Shown one piece after another: positions 28,701 to 37,704 of a stretch of DNA of 64,000 bases. The DNA comes from Echinicola strongylocentroti (GTDB lineage: Bacteria > Bacteroidota > Bacteroidia > Cytophagales > Cyclobacteriaceae). The notes under the pieces were generated by a model that saw nothing but the letters and a program-made list of their open reading frames with translations, was not told the DNA's origin and searched no databases. Location: contig NZ_CP030041.1 in the NCBI RefSeq assembly GCF_003260975.1, positions 5,087,501 through 5,151,500 on the forward strand, written 5' to 3'. A program made the translations under genes and the position numbers. Each line of letters begins with the position of its first letter. The stretch's first letter is position 1.

Positions 28701-28890
28701 TTATACCCTTCCACCTAAAGTATTGAGCAAATTGAAAATAGAGCGTGCGAGGGTTTATTTTACTACCTACAACTTATTCTCTATCGATAATGTCCACCAG
28801 TTTGGTATCGATCCGGAAGTAAGGGATGAGAACGGTTTGCAGTATCCGCAAAACGTGAACATGAACCTAGGGTTTAATTTGACCTTCTAA
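25735..28890 (+). CDS. SusC/RagA TonB-linked outer-membrane transporter
   Basis: TonB-dependent glycan importer of 1051 aa. A signal peptide ends near AAAQS, followed directly by the carboxypeptidase-D-like domain (VVEGTVKEKDSGQPIPGVSI), the DLEEVVVVGYG motif (about 105), the plug (LRIRNLGNPLYVIDG) and the barrel ending NLGFNLTF. Unlike the SusC at 8634 it lacks the STN signalling domain, which fits control by the HTCS rather than a sigma/FecR pair. It imports oligosaccharides released by the locus enzymes, probably arabinose-containing. SusD begins 2 bp after its stop. Confidence 0.93.
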   Translation: MKEQLQRSSSLIVILLCVLVFSAAAQSRQVVEGTVKEKDSGQPIPGVSILEKGTTNGTVTGIDGEFRLEVTGDNPVLRVSFIGYKTLETEIGNKSDFDLHLESELGDLEEVVVVGYGQQKKESITGSVANITSRDIEQVPTATVGGALAGKLPGLSFRQPDGRPGAGAQLRIRNLGNPLYVIDGIQKDETQFNNLAPGDIESISILKDASAAVYGSRAANGVVVVTTKRGSRGEEPQISINGYYGIQNWSRFPEGVNAYEWMLGRADADMNQFGSTNITRDELDKWQAGTEYGYRSFDWRDFIIQGNAPQSNISASVSGGSEKTNYYLAITRFDQKSVFSDEFEFNRTNLQSNITTDVTDRITVGLQLNGRLENRENPGVPGGDDYWQPRFALFRNRPTERPYANDNPNYPANINNIETNWALLNYDRTGYFTNYWKNFQTNFTAEYDIPVEGLKAKGLYSYYYADQYENTFEYTYDVFDYIPEDDEYIRTGGNDNPYRDRNQRKIEETVTQLQLNYDRVFAEDHKLAILGLYERIQRRDYRNFIHSVPTNNYLSLVQFADMDQYDDYDYEEARIGYVGRINYEYKGKYLLEVSGRYDASWKFAPDKRWGFFPSVSAGWRISDEAFMDNLSAKTNLDELKLRVSYGELGDDNINAGIDSSDPRYIGPFDYLKGYNYGVSTVILDGENVQGSRNTGQAIDNLSWYTSKMFDVGLDFSFGAGKITGTIDYFHRKREGLRDIRDDVFLPLELGYGLTDENLSSDATLGGDFGINYNGKVQDLTFRIGGTFGYARGKFLNSYNPAFSSSWNHYRNSGENRWNGIFWGYETIGQFQSQEQIDNYDVNIDGQGNGTLLPGDLIYKDVNQDGKIDGYDERPIGYSLEGTPSISYGLNMYFNYKNFDLTMDFSGGSLASYNQNWEMRWPYQNGGNLLAYMYDDRWHREDPYNLDSEWIPGENPPLRYNAGGHSNYNKNSTWWLTNVKYIRMRTASIGYTLPPKVLSKLKIERARVYFTTYNLFSIDNVHQFGIDPEVRDENGLQYPQNVNMNLGFNLTF

Positions 28891-28903
28891 AATGAGACTG
28901 ACC

Positions 28904-30768
28904 ATGAAAAAAATCATATTAAGTATATGCGCATGCGTAGCCTTGTTTACTGCATGTAATGATGAGGAATTTCTAACCCGTGAGCCACAGGATATCCTGT
29001 TGGAAGAGCAGGTTTGGGAAAGTGAGGATTTGGTATTGTCTGTTTTGGCAGACCTGTATAATAGAATTCCCGATTACCAACAGCTGGAGAGTTGGTGGAA
29101 CTACACCAATTTTGATGAAGCGTTTGCTTCCAATGCCGGTGATTATTGGAGACACCAAAACCAAGATTACGGGTATGGAGACTGGGGGATGTGGGATTAC
29201 GGATTTATCCGTGACCTTAACCTCTTTATAGAGAGTGCCGAGGCGGCTGATCAGCTTGACCCGAATGTAAAGGCCAGGTTCATTGCCGAAGCCAAGTTCA
29301 TTCGTGCGATGTCCTATTTTGAGCATGTCAAAAGAATGGGTGGCGTACCGCTTATTTTGGAGTCATTGGAGTATGATTATAGTGGCGATCCTACGTACCT
29401 ACAGTACCCTAGGGCCAAGGAGCATGAAATCTATGATTTCGTGATCGAAGAAATGGAAGCCATCAAAGGGGACTTGCCTGATGGAGGCACCGTATCCCGG
29501 GCCACAATGGGCGCTGCATTGGCTTTAGAGGCCAGAGCAGCCCTATATGCCGCCTCTATTGCCAACTATGGACAGACTACGCCTAACGTGTCCCTTCCTG
29601 GCGAAGAGGTAGGTATTCCCGCTAGCATGGCAGATGGTTACTATACTACTGCCTTGCGTGCAGCAGAAGAGCTGATGGGTATGGGTACCTACCAGTTGTA
29701 CAATAATGATCCAGATCCTGCAGAAAACTTTGCCAATATTTTCCTGAACAAATCAGCGAATAACGAGGTGATTTTTGCCAAGGACTATTTGGTGCAGGCC
29801 CGAACACATTATTTCACCATCGAAACCATTCCGAGATCCCTTCGCGAAGAAAACACAGTAGGGGGCAAGTTGAACCCTTCACTGAATTTGGTACAATCTT
29901 TTGAGCTATTGGACAATACCTTTGCGCCGCTGCCTACTACTGATGAAAATGGTGATCCTATTTATTATGAAAACCCTGAGGACATCTTCGCAGGCAGGGA
30001 TCCAAGGTTGGCCGGTACTGTTATCTTTCCGGGCGCAACCTTTCGTGGCAGTCCGGTAGATATCTGGGCTGGATGGAAAACCGAGGACGGTAGCTTGATT
30101 ACTTCCGACCAGTTGGGGGAAGAGGTGAACTGCCAAATGGTGAAAATGACCAGCTAGTAGGCTTTGATGGTCCGATCCCTAACTTGGAATGGTCTGCACA
30201 GAATGGCTTTTATATCAGAAAGTTTGTGGATACCCAAGTAGGTTCAGGGCAGCGTGGAACAAGGAGTTCCGTATGGTGGATTCGTTTTCGCTATGCAGAG
30301 GTGCTGCTGAACGCCGCAGAGGCGGCATTCGAACTTGGTGATAATGCTAAGGCAGCCCAGTACATGAACGAGGTAAGGAGAAGAGCTGGTATGCCAGAGG
30401 ACTTGGCTCCTTCCGAAATCACCTTTGATAGGATCATACACGAACGTAGAGTGGAGCTTTCTTTCGAGAACCATATCTTATGGGACTATAAACGATGGAG
30501 AATAGCACATCAAGTATGGAATGGTGAAGCGGTACCGCTTACCAATGATCCTAGCGAAGCACAAGCTATCAGTACCCGTGTATTTGGTCTGAATCCTTAT
30601 AAAGTGTATGCACCGGGCACTCCTAACCATGAAAAGTGGGTGTTTGAGGAGTTTTTACCGACACCGGTATTTAACCCGCACCGATTCCGACTGGGGAATT
30701 ATTATTCCCAAATCGGTGACGATGTACTGAACGGCAATCCGAAAATTGTCCGAAACCCTAACCATTAA
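28904..30768 (+). pseudogene. SusD/RagB lipoprotein gene with a frameshift
   Basis: Surface glycan-binding partner of the preceding SusC, interrupted by a -1 shift. The first part (28904-30157; lipobox FTAC, start at the ATG matching MKKIILS; an alternative ATG lies at 28892) reads a normal SusD to TSDQLG, then goes out of frame to a stop at 30155. The other frame reads on from about 30118 (GELPNGENDQLVGFDGPIP) to the conserved C-terminal part with HERRVELSFENHILWDYKRW, ending at 30768. The switch point is a GGGGG run at 30115-30119; one extra G would restore a full protein of about 620 aa. It could be a real mutation, phase variation or a sequencing error. Without SusD the locus would be impaired. 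Confidence 0.88.
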
Positions 30769-30785
30769 GGATAAAAGAAGAACAC

Positions 30786-31490
30786 ATGAAAAAGAATATA
30801 AAATATCTTGCGGGACTTTGCCTGATGGCTTTGGGCATGAGTTCTTGTGAATATGACAACTACGACGAGCCTAAGTTACTTTTGGATGGCAATATCGTGT
30901 ATAACGGAGAACCCATTGGCGTAAGCTATAATGACGTGTACTTCCAGCTATGGGAAGACGGTTGGCAGACCTTTGGAAATATTGGTGTGGCCATTGACCA
31001 GGATGGTTCATTCAGTTCCCTGTTGTTTGCAGGTGATTACAAGTTGATCGTCCCTGCAGATCAGGGACCGTTTATGAACTTGACCAATCCTGAATCAGGT
31101 TCTGATACGATTCCGCTGAACCTCACTGGCAGCATGAACATGGACATTGAGGTACTTCCCTATTATATGATCCGCAACGTGGATATTTCGGGCAATAGCA
31201 GTGAGGTGACCGCCAATTTTGGTTTGGAGCAAATCATCACTGATGCCAATGCCCGTGGTGTAAACGAAGTGGTACTTTACCTGAGCAAGACAGCCTTTGT
31301 GGATGGACGTACCAGTATCAGCTCTGCCAGGTTGGGCGGTGGAGATATTGCTGATATGTCCAGTATCCAATTGTCCACTGAGGTGCCGAACATGACGCCT
31401 ACACAAGGTTATGTCTTTGCCCGAGTAGGGCTGAGGATAGAAGGAGTGGAGGATATGATCTTCTCATCTATCGAACGGATAGACTTCTGA
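30786..31490 (+). CDS. DUF3823-type surface lipoprotein (SusE position)
   Basis: Lipoprotein of 234 aa, signal ending MSSC. The pattern PKLLLDGNIVYNGEPIGV followed by a FSSLLFAGDYKLIVP segment matches DUF3823 proteins, which usually follow SusD and are thought to be surface glycan-binding proteins with Ig-like domains. It starts 17 bp after SusD and belongs to the same transcript. No catalytic motif is seen. A role in binding the locus glycan is inferred from position. Confidence 0.82.
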   Translation: MKKNIKYLAGLCLMALGMSSCEYDNYDEPKLLLDGNIVYNGEPIGVSYNDVYFQLWEDGWQTFGNIGVAIDQDGSFSSLLFAGDYKLIVPADQGPFMNLTNPESGSDTIPLNLTGSMNMDIEVLPYYMIRNVDISGNSSEVTANFGLEQIITDANARGVNEVVLYLSKTAFVDGRTSISSARLGGGDIADMSSIQLSTEVPNMTPTQGYVFARVGLRIEGVEDMIFSSIERIDF

Positions 31491-31718
31491 TGATAAGCAT
31501 TATGTCATTGCAAGGAGCTTGTGACGTGGCAATCCCTTCTTCAAAAGGAAAGATTGCTTCACTGCGCTTTCGCTGCCTTCGCAATGGCGTAATCCAGTTC
31601 TCATTGCGATGCGGTAGGAGGCCATTTTATCTTATGATAGGAGGTGGCCTCACACCGTTCGCAATGATTAATTGGGCTGGATTTGTTATTGCCAATTGAC
31701 CCTAAATCAAACCAAATT
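31491..31718. repeat. REP-like intergenic element
   Basis: 31505-31590 has CATTGCAAGGAG...CCTTCGCAATGGCG, an inverted-repeat pattern like common dispersed Bacteroidota repeats; 31618-31656 forms a GAGGCCA/TGGCCTC hairpin, and another TTCGCAATG follows near 31660. It separates DUF3823 from GH43 within the locus. Confidence 0.6.
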
Positions 31719-32780
31719 ATGAGACCACTAGTATTTATCTTTTTGAATGTTGCCGCTTTTTTATCCATGGTGGGCTGCTCGAGCAGTGCTCAGGAGCCTG
31801 TTCCTGATCCTGTCGATGATGATGAAGACATCCAAGACCAATACACCAACCCAGTGTGGGAGCCGGTGCTAGCAGACCCCACGGTGGTGAAATCTGGAGA
31901 TACTTTTTATGCCTATGGCACCGAAGACAATTGGGGCGATGAAGGTGGCTATCACCTGGTCCCCGTGATCAAATCAACAGACTTAATCCATTGGGAGTTG
32001 GTGGGGGATGCCCTGTCCTCCAAACCCACATGGAAGCCAGAAGGTGGCATTTGGGCGCCAGATGTCACCAAAGTAGGCGACCAATATTTTATGTACTATT
32101 CTTTTTCTACTTGGGGAGATGCCAATCCCGGGATTGGCCTGGCCATAGCGGACAGTCCTGAGGGACCTTTTGAGGATTATGGGAAAATTTTTGATTCCCA
32201 GAGCATTGGCGTAAACAATTCAATTGATCCCTTTTTTTATGAAGAAGAAGGTCAAAAATACCTGTTTTGGGGAAGTTTCAGAGGACTTTATATGATCAAG
32301 CTTACTGAAGACGGAAAGGCTACGGTGGGAAAGAAAGTCCGAGTAGCGGGCGATCACCTTGAAGCTAGCTATATCTTTAAGAAAAACGGTTTTTATTACC
32401 TTTTTGGCTCTTATGGTTCCTGCTGTGAAGGCGCCAATAGCAGTTACCAAGTCTGGGTGGGAAGGTCAGAAAAGTTAGAAGGCCCCTATCTGGACAAAGC
32501 AGGCAACAAGCTCTTGGATGGGCACTATGGAGAACTGGTGGTCAAGGGAAACTTGGGAGATAGCGGTTTTGCTGGACCCGGCCACAATGCAGAAATCGCC
32601 ACCGATAAAGAGGGAACCGATTGGCTGATTTACCATGGTATGCTAAAAAGCCACCCACGGACCAATAATGGCACCAATAGAAGGACACTCTTGATCGATC
32701 CGATTCTCTGGAAGGACGGTTGGCCGATGCTGGTAAGGCAAGAACCAAGTACCAAAGCCAACGATGGCCCAGTATTTTAA
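31719..32780 (+). CDS. Glycoside hydrolase family 43 lipoprotein (arabinanase-like)
   Basis: Secreted GH43 enzyme. The ATG at 31719 is preferred; it gives a lipoprotein signal ending MVGC, while an upstream TTG would add 12 residues. An acidic linker (DPVDDDEDIQDQ) precedes the propeller. Motifs: VLADPTVV (general-base Asp), GGIWAPDV, NSIDPFFYEEEGQKYLFWG (second Asp), HLEASYIFKKNGFYYLFGS (general-acid Glu) and GPGHNAEI near the C-terminus, a pattern close to endo-arabinanases. At 354 aa it is a single domain. It is next to GH127 and GH2 genes in a locus suited to arabinose-rich glycans. Confidence 0.88.
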   Translation: MRPLVFIFLNVAAFLSMVGCSSSAQEPVPDPVDDDEDIQDQYTNPVWEPVLADPTVVKSGDTFYAYGTEDNWGDEGGYHLVPVIKSTDLIHWELVGDALSSKPTWKPEGGIWAPDVTKVGDQYFMYYSFSTWGDANPGIGLAIADSPEGPFEDYGKIFDSQSIGVNNSIDPFFYEEEGQKYLFWGSFRGLYMIKLTEDGKATVGKKVRVAGDHLEASYIFKKNGFYYLFGSYGSCCEGANSSYQVWVGRSEKLEGPYLDKAGNKLLDGHYGELVVKGNLGDSGFAGPGHNAEIATDKEGTDWLIYHGMLKSHPRTNNGTNRRTLLIDPILWKDGWPMLVRQEPSTKANDGPVF

Positions 32781-32790
32781 ACAACTAAAA

Positions 32791-34896
32791 ATGATCCCAT
32801 TAAAGCCTATGCCTCCTTTAAGATATTTGATTTTCGGTTTTTTATGTTTAGTGCCTTTTGTGCTTAATGCTCAAGTGGAAACTGTTCTTGCTGACTTTGA
32901 CAAGAAAGGAGACGCCACGGTGGAGAGTACCTCTAGTGGTTTGCTCGTGTCGTGGCCAACTGGAAATGCGCAACATGGTAAACTCGCTATTAACACCAAA
33001 AGTGGTCAGCCGCTTTTTGAATCCTTCCAGTTGGAGCGGGCGGGTGAACCTGTAGAACTTGCCAAGAGCATTGATCCAATGTTTTTACTAACAGTAGGAG
33101 AGCGTGATTTGAGCAAGGAAAGTGGTTGGAATATCTTTTTTGACCGTACCGCCTATAAACCCCATGAAACCTACCGGGTGCAGTTGGAAAAATCCCATTT
33201 CGAAGTAATGAGCGATGGGCAGCGATCGGTTATTAAAGTAGGCGATCTGACCGCAGGGAATTTTTCTGGCTGGTTAGAAGTGACGCTTTACCACGGCAGT
33301 CCTTTGGTCAATATCGCTGCTGTCATGCACACCGAAGAGGATGCCAAGGCTATCATTTATGATGCCGGCTTGGTGACCAAAGATCAAGCATGGAATGAGG
33401 TGTTTTGGTCTGATACAGAGGGGTATTTGCAGTCAAAGTCCGCAAGTCAGCAGGTAGGGGAAAGTGAAAATCTAGCCGTAAAGTACAGGACCATTATTGG
33501 CGAAAGCGAGCATGGGAGCATGGCGGTATTTCCTGCACCACACCAGTTTTTTTATCCTTTGGACAATGTGTACAACCTCCAATATGTATGGTCTGGCGAA
33601 AATTACAGGGATGAGGTAGATGGTTTTGGCATCGGCATCAGACATGACCTTATGGGAGACAACAGGCACGTGCCTTGGTTCAATGCCCCGCCCCACACCG
33701 ATCAGCGGCTCAATTTCTTTGTTTACCTCAGTGACACCAAAGACGGGCAGGTCATGGAGCAGGTAAAGGAATTTACCAGAAATGATCAGTACAAACCATT
33801 GCCTGGTTATAGGACCATGGCCAGTCACTTTCATACCGAGCATATGGATGATATCCTTACCCATAAACCGGTGCCTAATATTCCCGGTCACGTGAAAGCC
33901 TTGCGCTCTATGGGGGTAAATATCATGCATCTGGGAGAATACCACTTGGCTGGAAATCCACGCGATCCGGGGCCTAGGAGATTGCCGGAACTGGATTTGA
34001 TGTTTGCCGAATGTGAACGGCTGAGCACAGCGGATTTTCTGATGCTCCCCGGAGAAGAACCCAATTGCCACTTTGGTGGACATTGGATGAATATTTTTCC
34101 AAACCCCGTTTATTGGATCATGTCGAGACGGGAAGGAGAGCCTTTTGTGGAGGATCATCCAGTCTATGGGAAAGTTTATCGTGTAGGAAATAAGGAAGAG
34201 ATGCTAAGGCTTCTGGAAGAAGAAAAGGGACTGGCTTGGACCGCCCACGCCCGTACCAAAGGCTCCACAGGTTATCCAGATGCTTATAAGGATGAGGATT
34301 TTTTCCACTCAGACCGCTTTAATGGTGCCGCCTGGAAATCACTTCCCGCAGATCTTTCCAATCCCAACTTGGGCCAAAGAGTCCTTAAATTAATGGATGA
34401 TATGGCCAATTGGGGAGAACGAAAATATGTTATCGGAGAAGCAGACCTTTTTAAATTGGAACCGGATTATGAGATCTATGGCAATATGAATGTCAATTAC
34501 CTTCAATTGGACAAACTTCCAAAATTTGAAGATGGTTGGCAGCCCGTGGTGGATGCGATGGAGTCAGGAAAGTTCTTTGTCACTACTGGAGAGGTGCTTT
34601 TGCCGGCTTTCGCTGTCAATGGTAAAGGAAGTGGAGAAGTGTTGAAGCTGGATGGCAGTGGAAAAGCCACGGTCAAGGTGAGTGCAGAATGGACATTTCC
34701 CCTCCAATACGCAGAGATCATTTCAGGAGATGGGGAGCAAGTGTATCGAGAGACTATTGACCTGAAAGCAACCCGTGCGTTTGGTGAAGATGAATTTACT
34801 TTTGAAGTGGACTTGAAAGACCGTACTTGGGTAAGGCTGGAAGTGTGGGATGCAGCAGTAAATGGTGCTTTTACACAGCCAGTATGGATAGAATAA
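32791..34896 (+). CDS. Secreted PHP-like metallohydrolase of unknown activity
   Basis: Protein of 702 aa from the ATG at 32791, with a cleavable signal (FLCLVPFVLNAQ). An upstream ATG at 32764 would overlap GH43 but spoil the signal. The N-terminal half (25-330) looks all-beta. The second half (about 335-600) resembles a PHP/CehA-type metal-binding barrel: His346-Phe-His348 and His351 in SHFHTEH, LGEYH near 390, a GEEPNCHFGGHW segment and AWTAHARTKG with another His. I do not recognise a named substrate. The C-terminal 100 residues form another beta domain. Its place in an HTCS-controlled glycan locus suggests an esterase, phosphodiesterase or unusual glycan hydrolase, but this is inference. 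Confidence 0.6.
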   Translation: MIPLKPMPPLRYLIFGFLCLVPFVLNAQVETVLADFDKKGDATVESTSSGLLVSWPTGNAQHGKLAINTKSGQPLFESFQLERAGEPVELAKSIDPMFLLTVGERDLSKESGWNIFFDRTAYKPHETYRVQLEKSHFEVMSDGQRSVIKVGDLTAGNFSGWLEVTLYHGSPLVNIAAVMHTEEDAKAIIYDAGLVTKDQAWNEVFWSDTEGYLQSKSASQQVGESENLAVKYRTIIGESEHGSMAVFPAPHQFFYPLDNVYNLQYVWSGENYRDEVDGFGIGIRHDLMGDNRHVPWFNAPPHTDQRLNFFVYLSDTKDGQVMEQVKEFTRNDQYKPLPGYRTMASHFHTEHMDDILTHKPVPNIPGHVKALRSMGVNIMHLGEYHLAGNPRDPGPRRLPELDLMFAECERLSTADFLMLPGEEPNCHFGGHWMNIFPNPVYWIMSRREGEPFVEDHPVYGKVYRVGNKEEMLRLLEEEKGLAWTAHARTKGSTGYPDAYKDEDFFHSDRFNGAAWKSLPADLSNPNLGQRVLKLMDDMANWGERKYVIGEADLFKLEPDYEIYGNMNVNYLQLDKLPKFEDGWQPVVDAMESGKFFVTTGEVLLPAFAVNGKGSGEVLKLDGSGKATVKVSAEWTFPLQYAEIISGDGEQVYRETIDLKATRAFGEDEFTFEVDLKDRTWVRLEVWDAAVNGAFTQPVWIE

Positions 34897-34904
34897 GGGA
34901 GTGT

Positions 34905-34970
34905 CTAATATTTAGTGGCAAGTAGAAAGATGTGAGACTTGAGATAGGAGACATGGGACGTTGAATACGG
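34905..34970. repeat. Low-complexity GAGACTTGAGATAGGAGA-type DNA
   Basis: Imperfect short repeat built from GAGACTTGAGA units, the complement of the CTCAAGTCTCACTACTCA type seen at 37676-37715 and 39838-39900 and a relative of 19905-19944. Confidence 0.6.
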
Positions 34971-35038
34971 AGCAACAACGTCTCCTCTTTTAGGAATCGG
35001 TAAGCGTAAAGAAATCAAACTTAATTAAACCTATTGAT

Positions 35039-37576
35039 ATGAATTTTAGTATGAAAAAATGGGCAAAGCTACTGTTAGCGGGAGGAATGGCCTCGCTAGT
35101 GAGCTGTCAAAATGCGGCGCAACAGCAGTCCAACGGAGTGGTAGCAGAGGAGATGAGTAACCTTCGTCCACCGGCTTATCCGCTGATTACGGTGGATCCT
35201 TACCTGAGTGTCTGGAGCATGGGCGATGAACTTAACGGTGATGCTACGCGTCACTGGACTGGAGTGGCCAATGACCTTCAGGGAATCATCCGTGTAGATG
35301 GGAAGTCCTATTATTTTTTGGGCGAGGAAATGACCGAAACGGAGACGGTACTTCCGCTGGCTGGATTGGAGGAATCGTGGAACTATTCACTCGAAAAGCC
35401 ATCAGATAAGTGGAAAGAATTGGCGTATGAAGAAGGTAACCAATGGAAAACCACCAAAGGGGCATTTACCAATGGAGACGACAGCCCAGCCCCTAACCAG
35501 TGGAATACAGAGGACATTTGGGTCAGAAGGACGTTTGAGCTAGAAAAGACTGATTTTTATGACCTATTGCTCAATGTCCATCATGATGACAATGTGAAAA
35601 TATACCTGAACGGTGTGCTAGCATATGAAAAGGAAGGCTGGGTAAGCACACCAGCGACAGTAGCGATCAACGAGGAAGCCAAAAATGCCTTAAAGAAGGG
35701 AGAGAACCTGTTGGCTATTCATTGCCAAAATACGACGGGTGGAGCATTTTTGGATGCGGGATTGGTCGAAGTGCTACAGCCCTCAGTAAGTATTGCCCAT
35801 GCTGATCAGACTTTTTCAAAAGTAAATGCCACCGAAACATTATACTCCTTTGATGCCGGTGGGGTGGAGCTGGATGTGACGTTTACGGCACCCATGCTTC
35901 CCGATAACCTTGAAATAATGACAAGGCCTGCCAATTATGTGAGCTTCGAAGTACAGGCCAAGGATGGAAAGGAACATGAAGTGCAGGTGTATTTCAGCGC
36001 AGCAGGTAATTTGGCGGTAAATACCATGAACCAGCAGGTGACATGGGAGCGACCCCAAATAGCAGGCCTGAAAGCCATGAAAATCGGCACGAGCACCCAG
36101 CCGGTTTTAGAAAAGAAAGGGGACAATGTGAGAATCGACTGGGGATACTTGTACTTGACGGCTGCAGACCAGGAAAATATCACCTCCCAAATTGATGTGA
36201 ATACCAACAGTGTGGCGGGATTTGCCAAGAATGGTAAGCTTAGTGATAAGGATGCCGACCAAAAGCCCATCGCATTGGATGATCAGATGATCACTTCCGC
36301 TTTTTCTTTTGATTTTGGAAAAGTAGGGGACTCCAGTCAGCATGATTTTCTGACCTTGGCTTACGATGACCTGTACTCGGTGCAGTTTTTCAATAAAAAT
36401 CTAAAAGCGTGGTGGAAAAAATATGGAATGACCACCGAGCAGATGCTTCAGGCAGCACAAACTGACTATGCAAAATTAAAGGCTGCTAGCGAACAATTTG
36501 ATAAGCAGCTGTACCAGGATGCTTATAATGCAGCTGGAAAAGAATATGCCGAAATGTGTGCACTGGTGTACAGACAGGCAGTGGCCGCCCACAAAACCGT
36601 GGAAGGTCCTGATGGAGAGCTGTTTTTCTTTTCCAAAGAAAATTTCAGTAACGGGTCCATCGGCACGGTGGACGTGACGTATCCTTCTGCTCCTTTATTT
36701 TTAATCTATAATCCTGACCTGCTCAAAGGGATGATCGAGCCGATTTTCTATTATAGTGAAAGTGGAAAGTGGGCCAAGCCTTTTCCAGCCCATGATGTGG
36801 GTACTTATCCGCTTGCCAATGGCCAGACCTATGGTGAGGACATGCCGGTGGAAGAGGCTGGTAACATGCTCTTGCTTACGGCTGCCATCGCCAAGGTGGA
36901 AGGAAATGCCGATTATGCCAAGAAGCACTGGGATATCATGACCACTTGGGTGGAATACCTTGCCAAAGAAGGATTTGATCCGGCCAATCAGCTGTGTACG
37001 GATGATTTTGCCGGTCACTTGGCACACAATGCCAACCTTTCTGTCAAAGCCATTTTGGCCATAGCAGGTTACGGTCAGCTGGCCGAAACATTGGGGAAAA
37101 CCGCAGATGCTGAAAAGTACACTGCCTTGGCAAAAGACTTTGCCCAAAAGTGGATGGAAAAAGCCGAGGATGGTGATCATTATAGCTTGACTTTTGACAA
37201 AAAGGGGACGTGGAGTCAGAAGTACAACATGGTTTGGAATAAATTGTTGGGGCTGGATATTTTTCCTGAGGAAGTAGCCCAAAAGGAAATTGCCTATTAC
37301 CTCACCAAACAGAAAGATTATGGGTTGCCATTGGATAGTCGTAAAAACTACACCAAATCAGACTGGGTGATCTGGACAGCGGCTATGGCGGATGAGGAAG
37401 CGGATGAAAAAGCACTTATCGAGCCAATGTATACCTATATTGACGAGACACCAAACAGAATCCCAGTCAGCGACTGGCACGAAACCACCAATGCAGAATC
37501 CGTTGGGTTTAGGGCTAGATCGGTTGTAGGAGGGTATTTCATGCCAGTGCTAAAGGATCAATTATTGAAAAATTAA
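35039..37576 (+). CDS. DUF4965/DUF5127/DUF1793 glutaminase-like lipoprotein
   Basis: Large (845 aa) secreted protein matching the family of fungal glutaminase GtaA, common in Bacteroidota PULs though its activity there is unproved. Lipoprotein signal ends LVSC; ATGs at 35039 and 35051 are both possible. The start RPPAYPLITVDPYLSVWSM is the family hallmark, and the alpha/alpha-barrel-like C-terminal half contains FPAHDVGTYP and MPVEEAGNMLLL (about 580-605). An added jelly-roll-like segment (about 160-240: WVRRTFEL, VKIYLNGVLAYEKEGW, NLLAIHCQN) resembles the sugar-binding domain of GH2 enzymes and is inserted near the N-terminus. It lies between the PHP-like gene and GH127. Confidence 0.85.
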   Translation: MNFSMKKWAKLLLAGGMASLVSCQNAAQQQSNGVVAEEMSNLRPPAYPLITVDPYLSVWSMGDELNGDATRHWTGVANDLQGIIRVDGKSYYFLGEEMTETETVLPLAGLEESWNYSLEKPSDKWKELAYEEGNQWKTTKGAFTNGDDSPAPNQWNTEDIWVRRTFELEKTDFYDLLLNVHHDDNVKIYLNGVLAYEKEGWVSTPATVAINEEAKNALKKGENLLAIHCQNTTGGAFLDAGLVEVLQPSVSIAHADQTFSKVNATETLYSFDAGGVELDVTFTAPMLPDNLEIMTRPANYVSFEVQAKDGKEHEVQVYFSAAGNLAVNTMNQQVTWERPQIAGLKAMKIGTSTQPVLEKKGDNVRIDWGYLYLTAADQENITSQIDVNTNSVAGFAKNGKLSDKDADQKPIALDDQMITSAFSFDFGKVGDSSQHDFLTLAYDDLYSVQFFNKNLKAWWKKYGMTTEQMLQAAQTDYAKLKAASEQFDKQLYQDAYNAAGKEYAEMCALVYRQAVAAHKTVEGPDGELFFFSKENFSNGSIGTVDVTYPSAPLFLIYNPDLLKGMIEPIFYYSESGKWAKPFPAHDVGTYPLANGQTYGEDMPVEEAGNMLLLTAAIAKVEGNADYAKKHWDIMTTWVEYLAKEGFDPANQLCTDDFAGHLAHNANLSVKAILAIAGYGQLAETLGKTADAEKYTALAKDFAQKWMEKAEDGDHYSLTFDKKGTWSQKYNMVWNKLLGLDIFPEEVAQKEIAYYLTKQKDYGLPLDSRKNYTKSDWVIWTAAMADEEADEKALIEPMYTYIDETPNRIPVSDWHETTNAESVGFRARSVVGGYFMPVLKDQLLKN

Positions 37577-37603
37577 AAATTATAAAGTGGGAAGGTGCTA
37601 ATC

Positions 37604-37646
37604 AGGATTTGTAATCCCCATTGCCAATAAATTGGATTGGCAATCC
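37604..37646. repeat. GGATTTGTAATCC and GGATTGGCAATCC hairpins
   Basis: Two adjacent short palindromes (37605-37617 and 37634-37646) between the DUF4965 and GH127 genes; the first belongs to the GGGATTTGTAATCCC family found at 1110, 17998, 19953 and 19982. Confidence 0.75.
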
Positions 37647-37704
37647 ATCATAATGAAATCAGGCCACCACCAATCAATATCTCACATCTCAAGTCTCACT
37701 ACTC

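Noticed and set aside
30115..30121. Programmed -1 frameshift in susD
   Set aside because: The sequence G GGG GAA does not make an X-XXY-YYZ slippery site and no downstream pseudoknot is evident; a mutation or read error is more likely.
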